NCBI GenBank assembly: GCA_963681505.1 | Contig: OY811977.1 | Location: 3,882,352-3,946,351 of the forward strand | Source: Eunapius fragilis | Taxonomy: Eukaryota; Porifera; Demospongiae; Spongillida; Spongillidae | Reading direction: 5' to 3' | DNA: 64,000 nucleotides | Part shown: piece after piece, positions 11,701-25,000 of the stretch | Layout of the letters: every line of letters starts with the position of its first letter | Numbering within the stretch: position 1 is the stretch's first letter | Translations under genes and position numbers: made by a program | Notes under the pieces: model-generated | The model's database searches: none | The model's input: only the letters and a program-made list of their open reading frames with translations | Told to the model about the DNA's origin: nothing

Positions 11701-14700
11701 ACCAAACATCACAACATAATGTTGCTCTCCATAGATGTCAGGAAATTGCCACTGCACATATTTTGCTAGTGCAAATAAAGGCTGGTCAAATGCTGTAACA
11801 GGAATCTGCCCAGGATTGAGATGTGCAGTGATCTGTCTCTGAATATCCATGCCATGCTTAATCATAGCAAATGTTGCAGCTTTCTCGTTAAACAAAGGCA
11901 ACAGGGAGATCAGGGCTGCAGGATCAGTAGTCTCTGGCTGACGAGATGCGAAATATGCTGCCCATGAAATTTTGTAATTCATCTTTCTGCATGAGCTGGA
12001 TTGCATGCTCAATCCACCTGTTCTCTTCTTTGGTGGCTTCAAAATCAACTGGAACGTCTGAAATCTTGATTTCAGGCACAGAAAGCTCAACAGATTTGCA
12101 AACTACTGCTGGAATCATTATGTACTTATCAGGGAGGGAGTGCATCTTGTGTTCAACATGTGCTTTGTCAAAAACTAATTGATCTCTGCATAGTCCTGCT
12201 TTAGAACTAGTGGGGAACTGAAAAACACTTATTCCTGTACCATGAAAAGAACCCTGGGCTGATGTAGATGAAGGATTATGATCAATATTATCCATAACTC
12301 CAACTGTGAAAAGACCTTTCCTCAGTATTGGGGGGCAAACCAAGCCTTCATCTTCAAAATGCTTGCAGTCTGTTGTAGCAAGGGAGTTCTCCAAATCAAT
12401 GACACATTGATAACTGACACTGATGCCTAGACTGTATAGCGTGTTAACCATTTTTCTGCTTCTGGTTTCTGTGTGAACATTAAGGCCAACAAACAGTGGA
12501 AGTGGAGGTTGACGATGTTTCACATGCCTTTCAGTAGCTCCCTGTGAGGGCCTGTTCTTCATATTAAAGAATATCAACTGCGCAATAGTAAGACATGGCT
12601 GAGATAGCACAGTTTCTTGGTTTTGCACATTACATCCATTTAGCAGCATAGCAACAAGAGCTTTTAGACTTGCTGGTACAGACATTTCTTGACATCCTGG
12701 TGGGAATTTTCCATAGAACTCATATTCGGCCCAATCAAGCATATCCTTTCTGATTGTCTTTACTAATTTTGTCATAGAAATTGCCTCAGATTCAATATCT
12801 CTGTTTGCCATGGCATCCAACAGGAGTTTCTGAAAACCATCATTAAACACTAGCAAAGTATTCCTTCCATCTGATGTTTCCTGGCAAGAATCAGAAAAAT
12901 GGGCTGCCAGTTGTGATTTGAATCTGGTCTTATTAACTGTTATGGTAATTCAAACACTCTGCAGACGGTTTTCATATATCATATGCAGTTCAAAAAGCTT
13001 AATGATGTTAGTTCCATTTTCCACTTCATTTTCATTATAAGCTACAACCTCTGCAAACACCAAAGCCTGCAGGCATCTGTTTTCATCCTTTTTACTGCAC
13101 TGACTAGCTGCTGCTCTCTGTGCACTTCTGAAAGAATTCTTGTACTTAACCAGGCACTCAATGTGATATTTGGCTTCAATGGCAACTATATCCCCCCTGA
13201 AATTCTAGCCAGCAATGTTGTATCATTGAGTTCTGTAGCCATATATCGGAGTTCAGTGTCAAGCTTCATTGTATAACACTGATGTAGCTTACCATCCATT
13301 TTGAAACAGAATATACAAGAGCTAATGTCGCTACAAATAGCTAGGCGCTTTGATTTCCGAGGGACTTCATCACTACATGTACGTTTGCCTGCAAAGCTTT
13401 CACGTATTCTGTGTAGTTTAGAGGGCGCAAACTTAAGGTGACAAGACTTGTGCCATTTTGCTCGGTTTCTGTGAAATATTTCAGCCGTACCATTCCCTTT
13501 GAAATCTATCTCAACTGGTAATGCATTCAGAGCTTTAAATTCGTCTACCATTTTTAGGAAGCTTGTGTACACTTCATATCCGTTGCTCTGAAGCGAGTCT
13601 TCTGGACATCTGAGATCACCGCCACCTTTTAAACAGATCACGCGTCGCCCAATCCATCAATCCACACGCGTAGGCTCGTTTGTTTTTTTTTTAATTTTCC
13701 ATGCAATGTATAGTTAGAGAAACGATTTCATGGAGCTTGAAAATCTTACATCTTAACACGGCGCCCACTAATTCACTGCTTTGCTTAACTCAGTACATTA
13801 CAATGTAAAAGTATATGAAGCTAGAATAGTGATGAGTGCACTCAATATAAAATTGACGAAGATACGTATACCTTAGCTCAGTGGAGAAGGTAATTTAAAA
13901 TCGAAAAATGTTGGCTGTCGGAATGATTTGCTTCATAAAACATGTGGAAGAAAGCGCTAAGACAGTGTGTGATTTTGAATATTACTTTTTAAAAGATAGT
14001 GTGCTAGATGTTTTCAGTTCCGTCAAAGAGGGCGTGGCACATTTCAAGGCGTTATTTCTCGGAGTGCACCATCCCAATTTTGTGGCACCCCTTCTGATAT
14101 CGATAGATATGTCCCAAAGAGCATGTACACCGGTTTTGGTGCTTTTATCCACCCTGTAACGATCTTGTTAAAAATTGCTGTTAACGGACTCTACTATACA
14201 CGCTCAGGTCATACGTACATAGTTATGTAGCAACGGAAAAACGCGAATAATTAAATGTTACATATTAAATACATGAATGCACACAATTTAACAGCAGGAA
14301 CACAGGGAAATAGGTGTGAAACTCAAAAACGTAAGCCCATCACTGTCTGTGCATCATAGAAAGGAGTCGAAAGTGTCCATTTTAGTCGAAAACGACCCAG
14401 CAAAACATTCAAAAAACAAACACAGGCGGCCATACTATCTGCGCATAGATTATACTAGTTGAATTTCCTTGTGGTTACAATATTATCACACAATTTGATT
14501 TCACATCTATGCACATTTGTTTTCTTTGCTCAAAGCATGTGTCACTTATTCATTGATATTTTCCCAGCTCTGCATTTTACTTATAAATATTATTTCAGTT
14601 AGAAAAGAAATTTGGTTCAATTCACACTTGTCAAATGAGTGTGATTATTCTGATGTTCTGCACGATACTCTTTCCCAATATTCATCACTTGACCTTGATA

Positions 14701-17700
14701 TCAGACCTGTGAGTGAACAGCAGTTTACATGTCATGTATGATGTATGTTACATGTAAATGGGCATTGAGTGATGCTCCACTAATACACATCTACACTACT
14801 TCGCATATTGTACATGGATCTGACATTAGGAGGTTGCAATAATGTTCTTGTATCATCATACATTGTACTTCCTCTGCATATGTAGAAAAAATTCTATTTT
14901 ATGGGATTTTATCCTTCGAAACATGCAGGCTTTTTTGCTATTTTGCAGTTTTGAACTGTTCAATTCTAGTGCCTTAAATACATACCTGCAAAATCAAAGA
15001 TTATGTAAAAATGAAGCATAGATGCAGCTGTATTCATGCGCATGTTTTCATGTATGTATGCAATATGATACTGGCACATGATTGGTTGGTGTGTATGTAG
15101 ATGTTCTGCGTCCCATTTATAAATTATATTCGTAAATTGATTATTACATGTACATGTGCATTAACTTCCTAGAAACCCTGCAGTTCTTTGGACTGTTCTG
15201 ATCATTTTCCGGCTGGTATCGATTGTGTTTCTAGAGACCTGTTTTGCAGCACAGTGTCTGCTAATCAATAACTCTGTCAGTAGTGACAAGCTTGGATCTG
15301 CCAATGGACTTGCTGTTTCTCTATCTGATATTTTCAGGTATTTATGTTTTGCTGTGGTCTGGAATGGTGGTTAGGTTACAGGTGGGGGTTGTATGTGTTA
15401 TGCCACATCTGGGAATTGATCATTATAATTAAACATCATTTTGAGTATTTTTGCAATTTTTTTACACTGTCAAACTTATTTCTAACATGTTGTGATTCTC
15501 TTTACTGATATCAGTACTTAATATAAACCCAAACTTCTTCAACTCATACACACACAAATACAATTTAAATCATACGGAATACAAATTACCAGCCGCACAC
15601 CAAGTAAATATAAGCATATATATATATACACAATGTATAAAACTTTAATGCCAGCCATGTCCGCGCATGTAATGGAGCCAAATAACTGTACAGATGACAG
15701 GAACAATCAGAATCAGCAACTACAACAGTAGCACAATATATGTACCTATGCTCACTTAATATGACACCTTTGACATGGCGGTCATACATATCTTTCCGAC
15801 AGAGTTGTTCCTGACGTGAACATTCCATTACTCTTGCATAGTCTTGCTGCAACTGCCTCTTTTATTCATAGCAGTACTGATGTTCTGATGTATAGCTCTC
15901 TACAGGAAGTGAGTACCTCACGTTTTCTGATAACCGAGGATCTCTTCCAAACATAGGGAAAAAGTTAGTAATCCCTGTAGTTTCGTGCTTGCATGGCCTG
16001 TAGGCAGGATGCAATGTTGAAAGCTGTAGATCTCAAATTATCGGAAACAACTATACTGAGCATGTCAATCAACGTTATTAAAACGTTCGACGTGGCCATC
16101 CAACTCAGGATGATAAGGGGTGGTCTGAGTCTTCTTCACACTGGTCAAGCTGTTGGCAGATGTCTCTGATAAGTCCCGACTCAACGTTCCTGCACTGGTC
16201 TGTTTTGAATACTATCTGGGATAACGGTTGGACAAATTATTTCATTCACAACCATCTGAGCAATCGACCTTGCTTCCATGTCGGCAAAGGGGAATGCTTC
16301 CTTCCACTTTGTGAAGTAATCACTTACAAGTATGTATCAATTACCTCATGAGATTATAGGGTTAGGTCCCATGATGTCCATGGTGATTCATTGCAATGGC
16401 CATTCTGTTCTGCTTCCACGCTGAGCTGCAACATTGTTCTGTTCTTCAATGGACTTCCTTGAGGTACACACAAGGCAGTCTGTACACTACTTATCAACCT
16501 CCTTCTGCCCTGGCCAATAAAAGTGAGCACATACCTTCTCCAATGTGAATTGCTAGGTTGAATTTGCTGGACGTTGTTATGGAGTGAACCTGACTCCAAC
16601 CACAGTCCTGAGATTGGCATCTGCTTCCTAACGATTCCTATTATCCTGATTGGGCTAACAAGGTAGAAAGGAAACTTCTGCTGCCATTATAACTTCTTCC
16701 TCTTCCTCAATCTCATGCAACTAACATCCTGTCCACATTGACAACACTGTCCGTGAGAAAGAGCATCTGCATTACATTGCTGCTTACCTGGTTGATATCC
16801 TACTTCATTGCAATGTTGAATTTGATGGACATTGGATAGCCACACTCTCCAGCCATCTTGCCACCTGGCCCTCAGGCTCTTTGAAACTACAATGCCATTG
16901 CAAGTCACCAAAATGATTATTTCGGATATATCAGTGGTGTGGTGTGTAGTAAATATGAACTTTATATATATAAATCCACAAGGCCCTTTTTCTTGTAGAA
17001 AGTTCCATATATATATATATATGGGACAGTTCACGAGAAAATGATAACTCGCTTTTATACTTATAATGTTATAAATTTTCCTTATGTTTGAATCGCTATA
17101 ACTTCCCAACGGTTTAGGCTATCGACCTCCTATTTACAACACTTCATACCACACCATTTCTCTATGGTAAAACAGATTTTGGTGTCTTGCACTTGCTCTG
17201 TACCAGTACTGCAACGTTCTATACCCCATCGGGTTCAAACCCGCCATAACTTTCTGTAGGAGTAATCAAATCGCTTCAAATTCGGTTTGTAGGTAGAAGG
17301 GTCCTACACCAATCGATTTGTCCTGTTCGTTAATTTTCATGTCATCCGTTACGGAGATACAGCGCCGCAAAGTTGGTACAAGTTTCCCGCTCGAATCGCG
17401 CCGTTGCATGTGCGTGAACCGCTTCCATTCACCGAAGCACATGAATATTCAACTATTTCCTGTGGGTTGGGACTTTGTTAACCTAGCCACACCTATACTG
17501 CACTGCGCTGGGTAAGTATTTTAAAAATCTATCGTCCCTGTCACTGTTGTTATTCGTTGTTCTTCGTTAGAGATAAGCGATATGCTGATGTATCAAACTA
17601 CTGAAGACGAGCTCGTAGTGCTTCATTCGGCGGACGTTTTCGATCTGTACGAATACGACGATCGATATTTTAAAAAGATACAATCAACGAAGATGGGAAG

Positions 17701-18473
17701 ATTGAGAACGGTAGTGATGACGGTCGTCCCACTGAAGATGCTGGTTGTAGGGAGTAGGTAGCCCCTAAATCACTAAAGGAGCCTCCAGCCCCACCCCCAC
17801 TTACGGGGCTATAGCTCCTTCACTGAAAAGTGGACTTCAAAGCCCCACATTGTACATCCAGACAGCAGCCCCACATAACCGTCCGATGCCATGCAGAGCC
17901 ACCAGCCAACTCGCAGTACCTATGGAACCACCTGCCCATATCAGACACTACACAGGGGCCACCAGCTAACCAATGGGGTCAGCCTCCACAATACCAGTGG
18001 TGACACCAGCCAAATGCATTTGGCAGCCCCCCCAATTTCAGGAGAGTCGTGAACTACATGTACTTGTACTAAGGGATTGCCACACATGTCCTCTCCCGTG
18101 TAACACTACCAGTGGGTGTTACATGTACATCTAGCAGAACCAGCTGTGTCCAGGGCCCCCCTTTACATGCACACACAATTTCAGGGTAGCCATGAGCTCA
18201 TGAACTGGCACCAAACATGCCGCTTAAGCAGCCCAGGGGCCTACCAGCTCTGCAATATCAGTGAACCACACTGCAAGTGAACATGATAGCCTCACACTGC
18301 ATGTTCAGTCAGCAGTACCTACACAACCAGCAGCTGCCACATAACCAAGATCCAATGGGGTCCTCACAACACTGCCAATGGAGACATCAGCAAGTGGAGG
18401 GACACTGAGGCCAGCCACAATGGCCCCCTATCGTAAAGTTGAGTCAGCAGTCCAGGAACCAATGCCGACCCCC

Positions 18474-18504
<31 letters not shown>

Positions 18505-19054
18505 ACACTCCGCACACACTACCTATGCAATGCCTCTACAATGCCAGTGGAAATTCTAGCCCTCTCACTGCAAGTTGATCATCAGCCCAAGTCTAGTCCC
18601 ACACAGTACAATCACTGCTCACTTCAATGGAGCCACCAAATCCACTACCTGTGTAACCATTAACCCCCACACTACAATTGGACTTACTGTCAAGGGAACT
18701 ATAAACTACTAGTAGAGCTACCAGCTCCTATTGGACAAATGAAAGCACTACAATTGTACATGTCTGTGTATCTGCACTTTGTGTTGTGGATCTGTTTGTT
18801 CATGTACAGAGTAATCTTATCTAGGAAGCCATGCATCAGTGGTGAAATAATTACCTGCCCTATCCGTACGATTGTGGTTGGTCTGCACCCGTGGTAGGTT
18901 TATCTAAACAAATGAACAAGGCTTGCTTTATACAAAACTAGTGCTTTACATGTAGCATTTGAAGTAGCATTTGAATGTCACATGAATTGTGCACAGTGAA
19001 GGCATCAGAATTAATGCACCACACAAGTTGAGTTAGCAGTTGGAGGCCCCTGAA

Positions 19055-19086
<32 letters not shown>

Positions 19087-22000
19087 AGCCTATATCAGTC
19101 GTAGGCATCTCCACCAGCTTGCATTATTGTGGTCCATGGACTATTGGAGAGGTAGTGGGCAGGAGAGGTTTTGGGGCTGGTCCCAGTGTGTGGGGCACAG
19201 TCACTCGTTCCTTCTGGCAGCCATATACCATCATTCTAACAGCATGCTTGTGCAGTCCTTCTGATGATAACAAGAGAAGGGAACTCAGTTATTTGCTCTA
19301 TAGGAAACTCAGGCACAGTATCACAACAAAACAAATTGATTGACCGTGGAGTGTTTTGGCAAATTGAAAAAAGCAGATTACAAAATGCCGCCTTTGTAAA
19401 TTTAAAATGCCACACATCTGTGTGGCGAGTTCTAAAAAGAACTTTATAAGGTGTCCCCTTAACGACACAAATGTAAGGTGTACAGGTGACCCCTTAACGA
19501 CACATACAAAAGGTGTACAGAGATGACCCCTTAACATGGTGTACAGATGACATCTTAACGACTCATACATAAGGTGTACAGAGATGACTCATAACAACAC
19601 ATATGTATGGTGTACAGGTGACCCCTTAACGACACATACATAAGGTGTACAGAGATGACTCTTAACGACACATGTGTATGGTGTACAGGTGACCCCTTAA
19701 CGACACATACATAAGGTGTACAGAGATGACTCTTAACGACACATGTGTATGGTGTACAGGTGACCCCTTAACGACACATACATAAGGTGTACAGAGATGA
19801 CTCTTAACGACACATGTGTATGGTGTACAGGTGACCCCTTAACGACACATACATAAGGTGTACAGAGATGACTCTTAACGACACATGTGTATGGTGTACA
19901 GGTGACCCCTTAACGACACATACATGTATGTAAGGTGTTCAGGTGACCCCTTAGCGACACATACATAAGGTGTACAGAGATGACTCTTAACGACACATGT
20001 GTATGGTGTACAGGTGACCCCTTAGTGACACATACATAAGGTGTACAGAGATGACTCCTAACAACACATATGTATGGTGTACAGGTCACCCCTTAACGTG
20101 AACTGTCCCAATTACACAGTTCACGCGAAAATGATAACTCGCTTTTGTGGGTTGGGACGTTGTTAACCTATAGCCACACCTACAAAGCAGGATACAATTT
20201 ATTTATCGACAAGCGGCGGTGAGTATATTGAATCTGTCCGGTCTTACCTATAGACATTTGTTATTCGTCATCTTCAATTCGTGTAGATAAAAAATATGGC
20301 GAAGTCTGACGACGAGCTCGTCGTGTATCATTCGAATGGCCGGTACGATAATTGGGATGTGGATGGTGATGACGGTGGCACCAATGCCGATGGAAGTTAT
20401 GATTTCGATGGCTATGGCTGTGAAAGCGACGGTGATGGTGGAAGCGACGGTGATGGTGGAAGCGACGGTGATGGTGGAAGCGACGGTGATGGTGGAAGCG
20501 ACGGTGATGGTGGAAGCGACGGTGATGGTGGAAGCGACGGTGATGGTGGAAGCGACAGTGATGGTGGAAGCGACGGTGATGGTGGAAGCGACGGGGACGG
20601 TGGAGGCGACGGTTATGGTGGAAGCGACGGGGATGTTACAAGAGATAGTGATGAGGGCAGAGGTGTACCTGCAAGAACAGCTCGTGGGCGATGTCGTCCA
20701 CGTCGCATGCTCAATGCCTACCTCACTAGAGGAGGGTGCTGCACAGACAGCTGCTTATTGAAGTACGGTGACTTGCCCAAAAGACGAGCACTCACATTAT
20801 CCAGATTGGACAAGAAAACCAGAAAGGCAGTCATTTTTGGAATGCTTGCTGTGATTCGGGACAAATCTGGTTCTCGAAATACATTCCAGTATCGCCTTGA
20901 CTGGTCCAGTCCTGTCTGCAAAGATGCTTTCTGTGCTGTCATTGGCATAAGTTACCCTACATTGCACCGTTGGATGAAGCAGGTGTGCTCTGACTCTGAT
21001 GTTGAGCCCCATCCCCATGGCAACTGTGGCAGGGCACCTCACCATGCCCTCTCTCGTTTGGACAAGAGCAGGGTGGTCTCATTCATTAGGAATTATGCTG
21101 CCATAAATGCCCTCCCTGACCCTGGTCGATTGCAAGGGACGATCAGAGACTATGTTCTGGAGAGTGGTAAAACACTAAAGTCTGTGTATGCCGAGTATTG
21201 CAAGGCCATGGAGTGCATATCAAACACCACACCAGCACCACAGCAACCTTGCCCTTACCGATTGACCACTCGGCTAAAGCGGCAGTACACCTTGCTCAAT
21301 GCTCCTCCAGCTCTTCCTACACCTACTGCTGCACGTGTGGTGAAGTATGTGTCATTTATTACACTCTGGCGCAGGTACTGCTATAACATCAAGATCCAAC
21401 CTGCACGAAGCGATCTGTGCGACAAGTGTGATCAGATGTTGGTCACGTTGAGGCACAGCCTTTCTGACGAGCAGCGCAAAACAATAAATGACAAATACAA
21501 CCAGCACCTCCTTAAGGCCAAGGCATTCCGTGATGCCTACAATGCAAACATTGAGGAGGCTAAGAAAGAATGGGGAAGTAAGGGACAGAAGGAGCGTCTG
21601 GGTGACTTGGAATCCAGGGCTCTGATGTCTCCCTTCACCTCACTCACCCACCTGGACATGCAGATGCAGTACTCCTTTGACTACTGCCAGCAGGTGTCAC
21701 TGACCTACAGCTCACAGCAAAGGGACACTTTTTATTTCAGGACACCTCGCAAGGTCCAGGTGTTTGGTGTGTGTTGTGAGCCGCTGTCCCGCCAGGTGTT
21801 CTTCCTAATTGACGAGGCAGAGCAGGTCGGCAAGGGTGCCGTGGTGGTGGTCAGCCTGGTGTATGCCTTCTTCCACCTACATGGACTGGGAGAGAGACGT
21901 GTAACACTTCAGGCTGACAACTGTGTGGGCCAGAACAAGAACACCACCATGATGTGGTACCTGGCCTGGTGGGTCATCACTGGGCAACATGACACCATCC

Positions 22001-25000
22001 AGCTGAACTTCATGGTACCTGGGCACACAAAGTTTCGACCAGATGCCTACTTTGGTCAGTTTAAGAAATACTACCGAAGACAGGACCATGTAGATGACAT
22101 GGACGACCTAGCGGACTGTGTCCGGCAGTGTGGCCAGAACGTCACATGTGTGCCACAGCTATACCAGGACTGGCAGTACTACGACTGGAACGCCTTTCTG
22201 GGCCAGTGGTTTAGTCCTTTGGCTGGCCTAGGCCGCTGCTACACATTTGAGTTTGACCGCAAACACCCTGGTGTCATGAAAATGAAGACCTTACCATCGG
22301 ACACAAACCCCACCGAGGTGGCCATGCTGAGGGCTGGAGTGGCCATAAAGGACATATAGGAGGCTTATCAGAGCCAAGTGATGCCACCTGTTATTAAACG
22401 CAGAGGATTATCCCTGACGCGGTCACTATACCTCTATGAACGTGTGAGGGAATACGTTCGTGACCCCCAAAAAAGGGACAAGGTGTGTCCAAAGCCTTCA
22501 CCAGGCACAGGGCCCGACTCTGGTAATGCTTCATCCCTACCGGAAAGCGACCAACCTGGACCGTCAAATGCCACTCCTCACTCACCTCCTGTTAAGGGTC
22601 ATGAGTCTGCAGAGGACACATACAGTGAAGTGCAAGACGGAGGTGATTGTTGTGTTTTTGGCAGGAGGAAACGCAGACCCAGGTCTGAACTGATTCTTGC
22701 CTACCAGTGCACTGTATGTGGCAAGAAATATGCCAGTGGCCCGGCCCTGTCCCTGCACAAAAGGAACACTCACAAGCAGCCTGCTGTTCCAGGTGATGAA
22801 CACGGTGGTGCAACTAAGGTGGACAATTCCAGTGGTGCCACTAAGGCGGACAATTCCAGTGTTGATGTAGGAAGCCAGGGTCCATCCAAGCGCACACGTA
22901 GGAAAAAATCTGAAATTGACAGGCCATTTTCCTGTTCTGTGTGTGGCAAGCAGTACGGCACCAGTGGCGCTCTCTACACTCACAACAAGACCAAGCATGG
23001 TTCATTGTAATGAACCAGATTGTGAGAAGCATGCTTTGTATGTAGTTTAAGGTCATCTCTGTACACCTTATGTATGTGTCGTTAAGGGGTCACCTGTACA
23101 CCATACACATGTGTCGTTAAGAGTCATCTCTGTACACCTTATGTATGTGTCGTTAAGGGGTCACCTGTACACCATACACATGTGTCGTTAAGAGTCATCT
23201 CTGTACACCTTATGTATGTGTCGTTAAGGGGTCACCTGTACACCATACACATGTGTCGTTAAGAGTCATCTCTGTACACCTTATGTATGTGTCGTTAAGG
23301 GGTCACCTGTACACCATACATATGTGTCGTTAAGAGTCATCTCTGTACACCTTATGTATGTGTCGTTAAGGGGTCACCTGTACACCATACACATGTGTCG
23401 TTAAGAGTCATCTCTGTACACCTTATGTATGTGTCGTTAAGGGGTCACCTGTACACCATACACATGTGTCGTTAAGAGTCATCTCTGTACACCTTATGTA
23501 TGTGTCGTTAAGGGGTCACCTGTACACCATACATATGTGTTGTTATGAGTCATCTCTGTACACCTTATGTATGAGTCGTTAAGATGTCATCTGTACACCA
23601 TGTTAAGGGGTCATCTCTGTACACCTTTTGTATGTGTCGTTAAGGGGTCACCTGTACACCTTACATTTGTGTCGTTAAGGGGACACCTTATAAAGTTCTT
23701 TTTAGAACTCGCCACACAGATGTGTGGCATTTTAAATTTACAAAGGCGGCATTTTGCAATCTGCTTTTTTCAATTTGCCAAAACACTCCACGGTCAATCA
23801 ATTTGTTTTGTTGTGATACTGTGCCTGAGTTTCCTATAGAGCAAATAACTGAGTTCCCTTCTCTTGTTATTATCAGAAGGACTGCACAAGCATGCTGTTA
23901 GAATGATGGTATATGGCTGCCAGAAGGAACGAGTGACTGTGCCCCACACACTGGGACCAGCCCCAAAACCTCTCCTGCCCACTACCTCTCCAATAGTCCA
24001 TGGACCACAATAATGCAAGCTGGTGGAGATGCCTACGACTGATATAGGCTCCCCCCCCCCCCCCCCCCCCCCCCAATTTCAGGGGCCTCCAACTGCTAAC
24101 TCAACTTGTGTGGTGCATTAATTCTGATGCCTTCACTGTGCACAATTCATGTGACATTCAAATGCTACTTCAAATGCTACATGTAAAGCACTAGTTTTGT
24201 ATAAAGCAAGCCTTGTTCATTTGTTTAGATAAACCTACCACGGGTGCAGACCAACCACAATCGTACGGATAGGGCAGGTAATTATTTCACCACTGATGCA
24301 TGGCTTCCTAGATAAGATTACTCTGTACATGAACAAACAGATCCACAACACAAAGTGCAGATACACAGACAGGAGCTGGTAGCTCTACTAGTAGTTTATA
24401 GTTCCCTTGACAGTAAGTCCAATTGTAGTGTGGGGGTTAATGGTTACACAGGTAGTGGATTTGGTGGCTCCATTGAAGTGAGCAGTGATTGTACTGTGTG
24501 GGACTAGACTTGGGCTGATGATCAACTTGCAGTGAGAGGGCTAGAATTTCCACTGGCATTGTAGAGGCATTGCATAGGTAGTGTGTGCGGAGTGTGTGTG
24601 TGTGTGTGTGTGGGGGGGGGGGGGGTCGGCATTGGTTCCTGGACTGCTGACTCAACTTTACGATAGGGGGCCATTGTGGCTGGCCCCAGTGTCCCTCCAC
24701 TTGCTGATGTCTCCATTGGCAGTGTTGTGAGGACCCCATTGGATCCTGGTTATGTGGCAGCTGCTGGTTGTGTAGGTACTGCTGACTGAACATGCAGTGT
24801 GAGGCTATCATGTTCACTTGCAGTGTGGTTCACTGATATTGCAGAGCTGGTAGGCCCCTGGGCTGCTTAAGCGGCATGTTTGGTGCCAGTTCATGAGCTC
24901 ATGGCTACCCTGAAATTGTGTGTGCATGTAAAGGGGATGGGGGGGGGGGGGGGGGCAATTCCACCTGTAGTGTGATGGCTGGCATCTCCACCAGCAAGTA

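Noticed and set aside
17318-17515. 65-codon frame present identically in both arms (also 27990-28187)
   Set aside because: It lies in the leader region upstream of the transposase-like start, has no motif, and is kept open only because the arms are near-identical.
19447-20097. Regularly spaced repeats that could suggest a CRISPR-like array
   Set aside because: The 71-bp units are continuous tandem repeats without unique spacers, in an animal genome, and are mirrored at 23050-23692 within a transposon.
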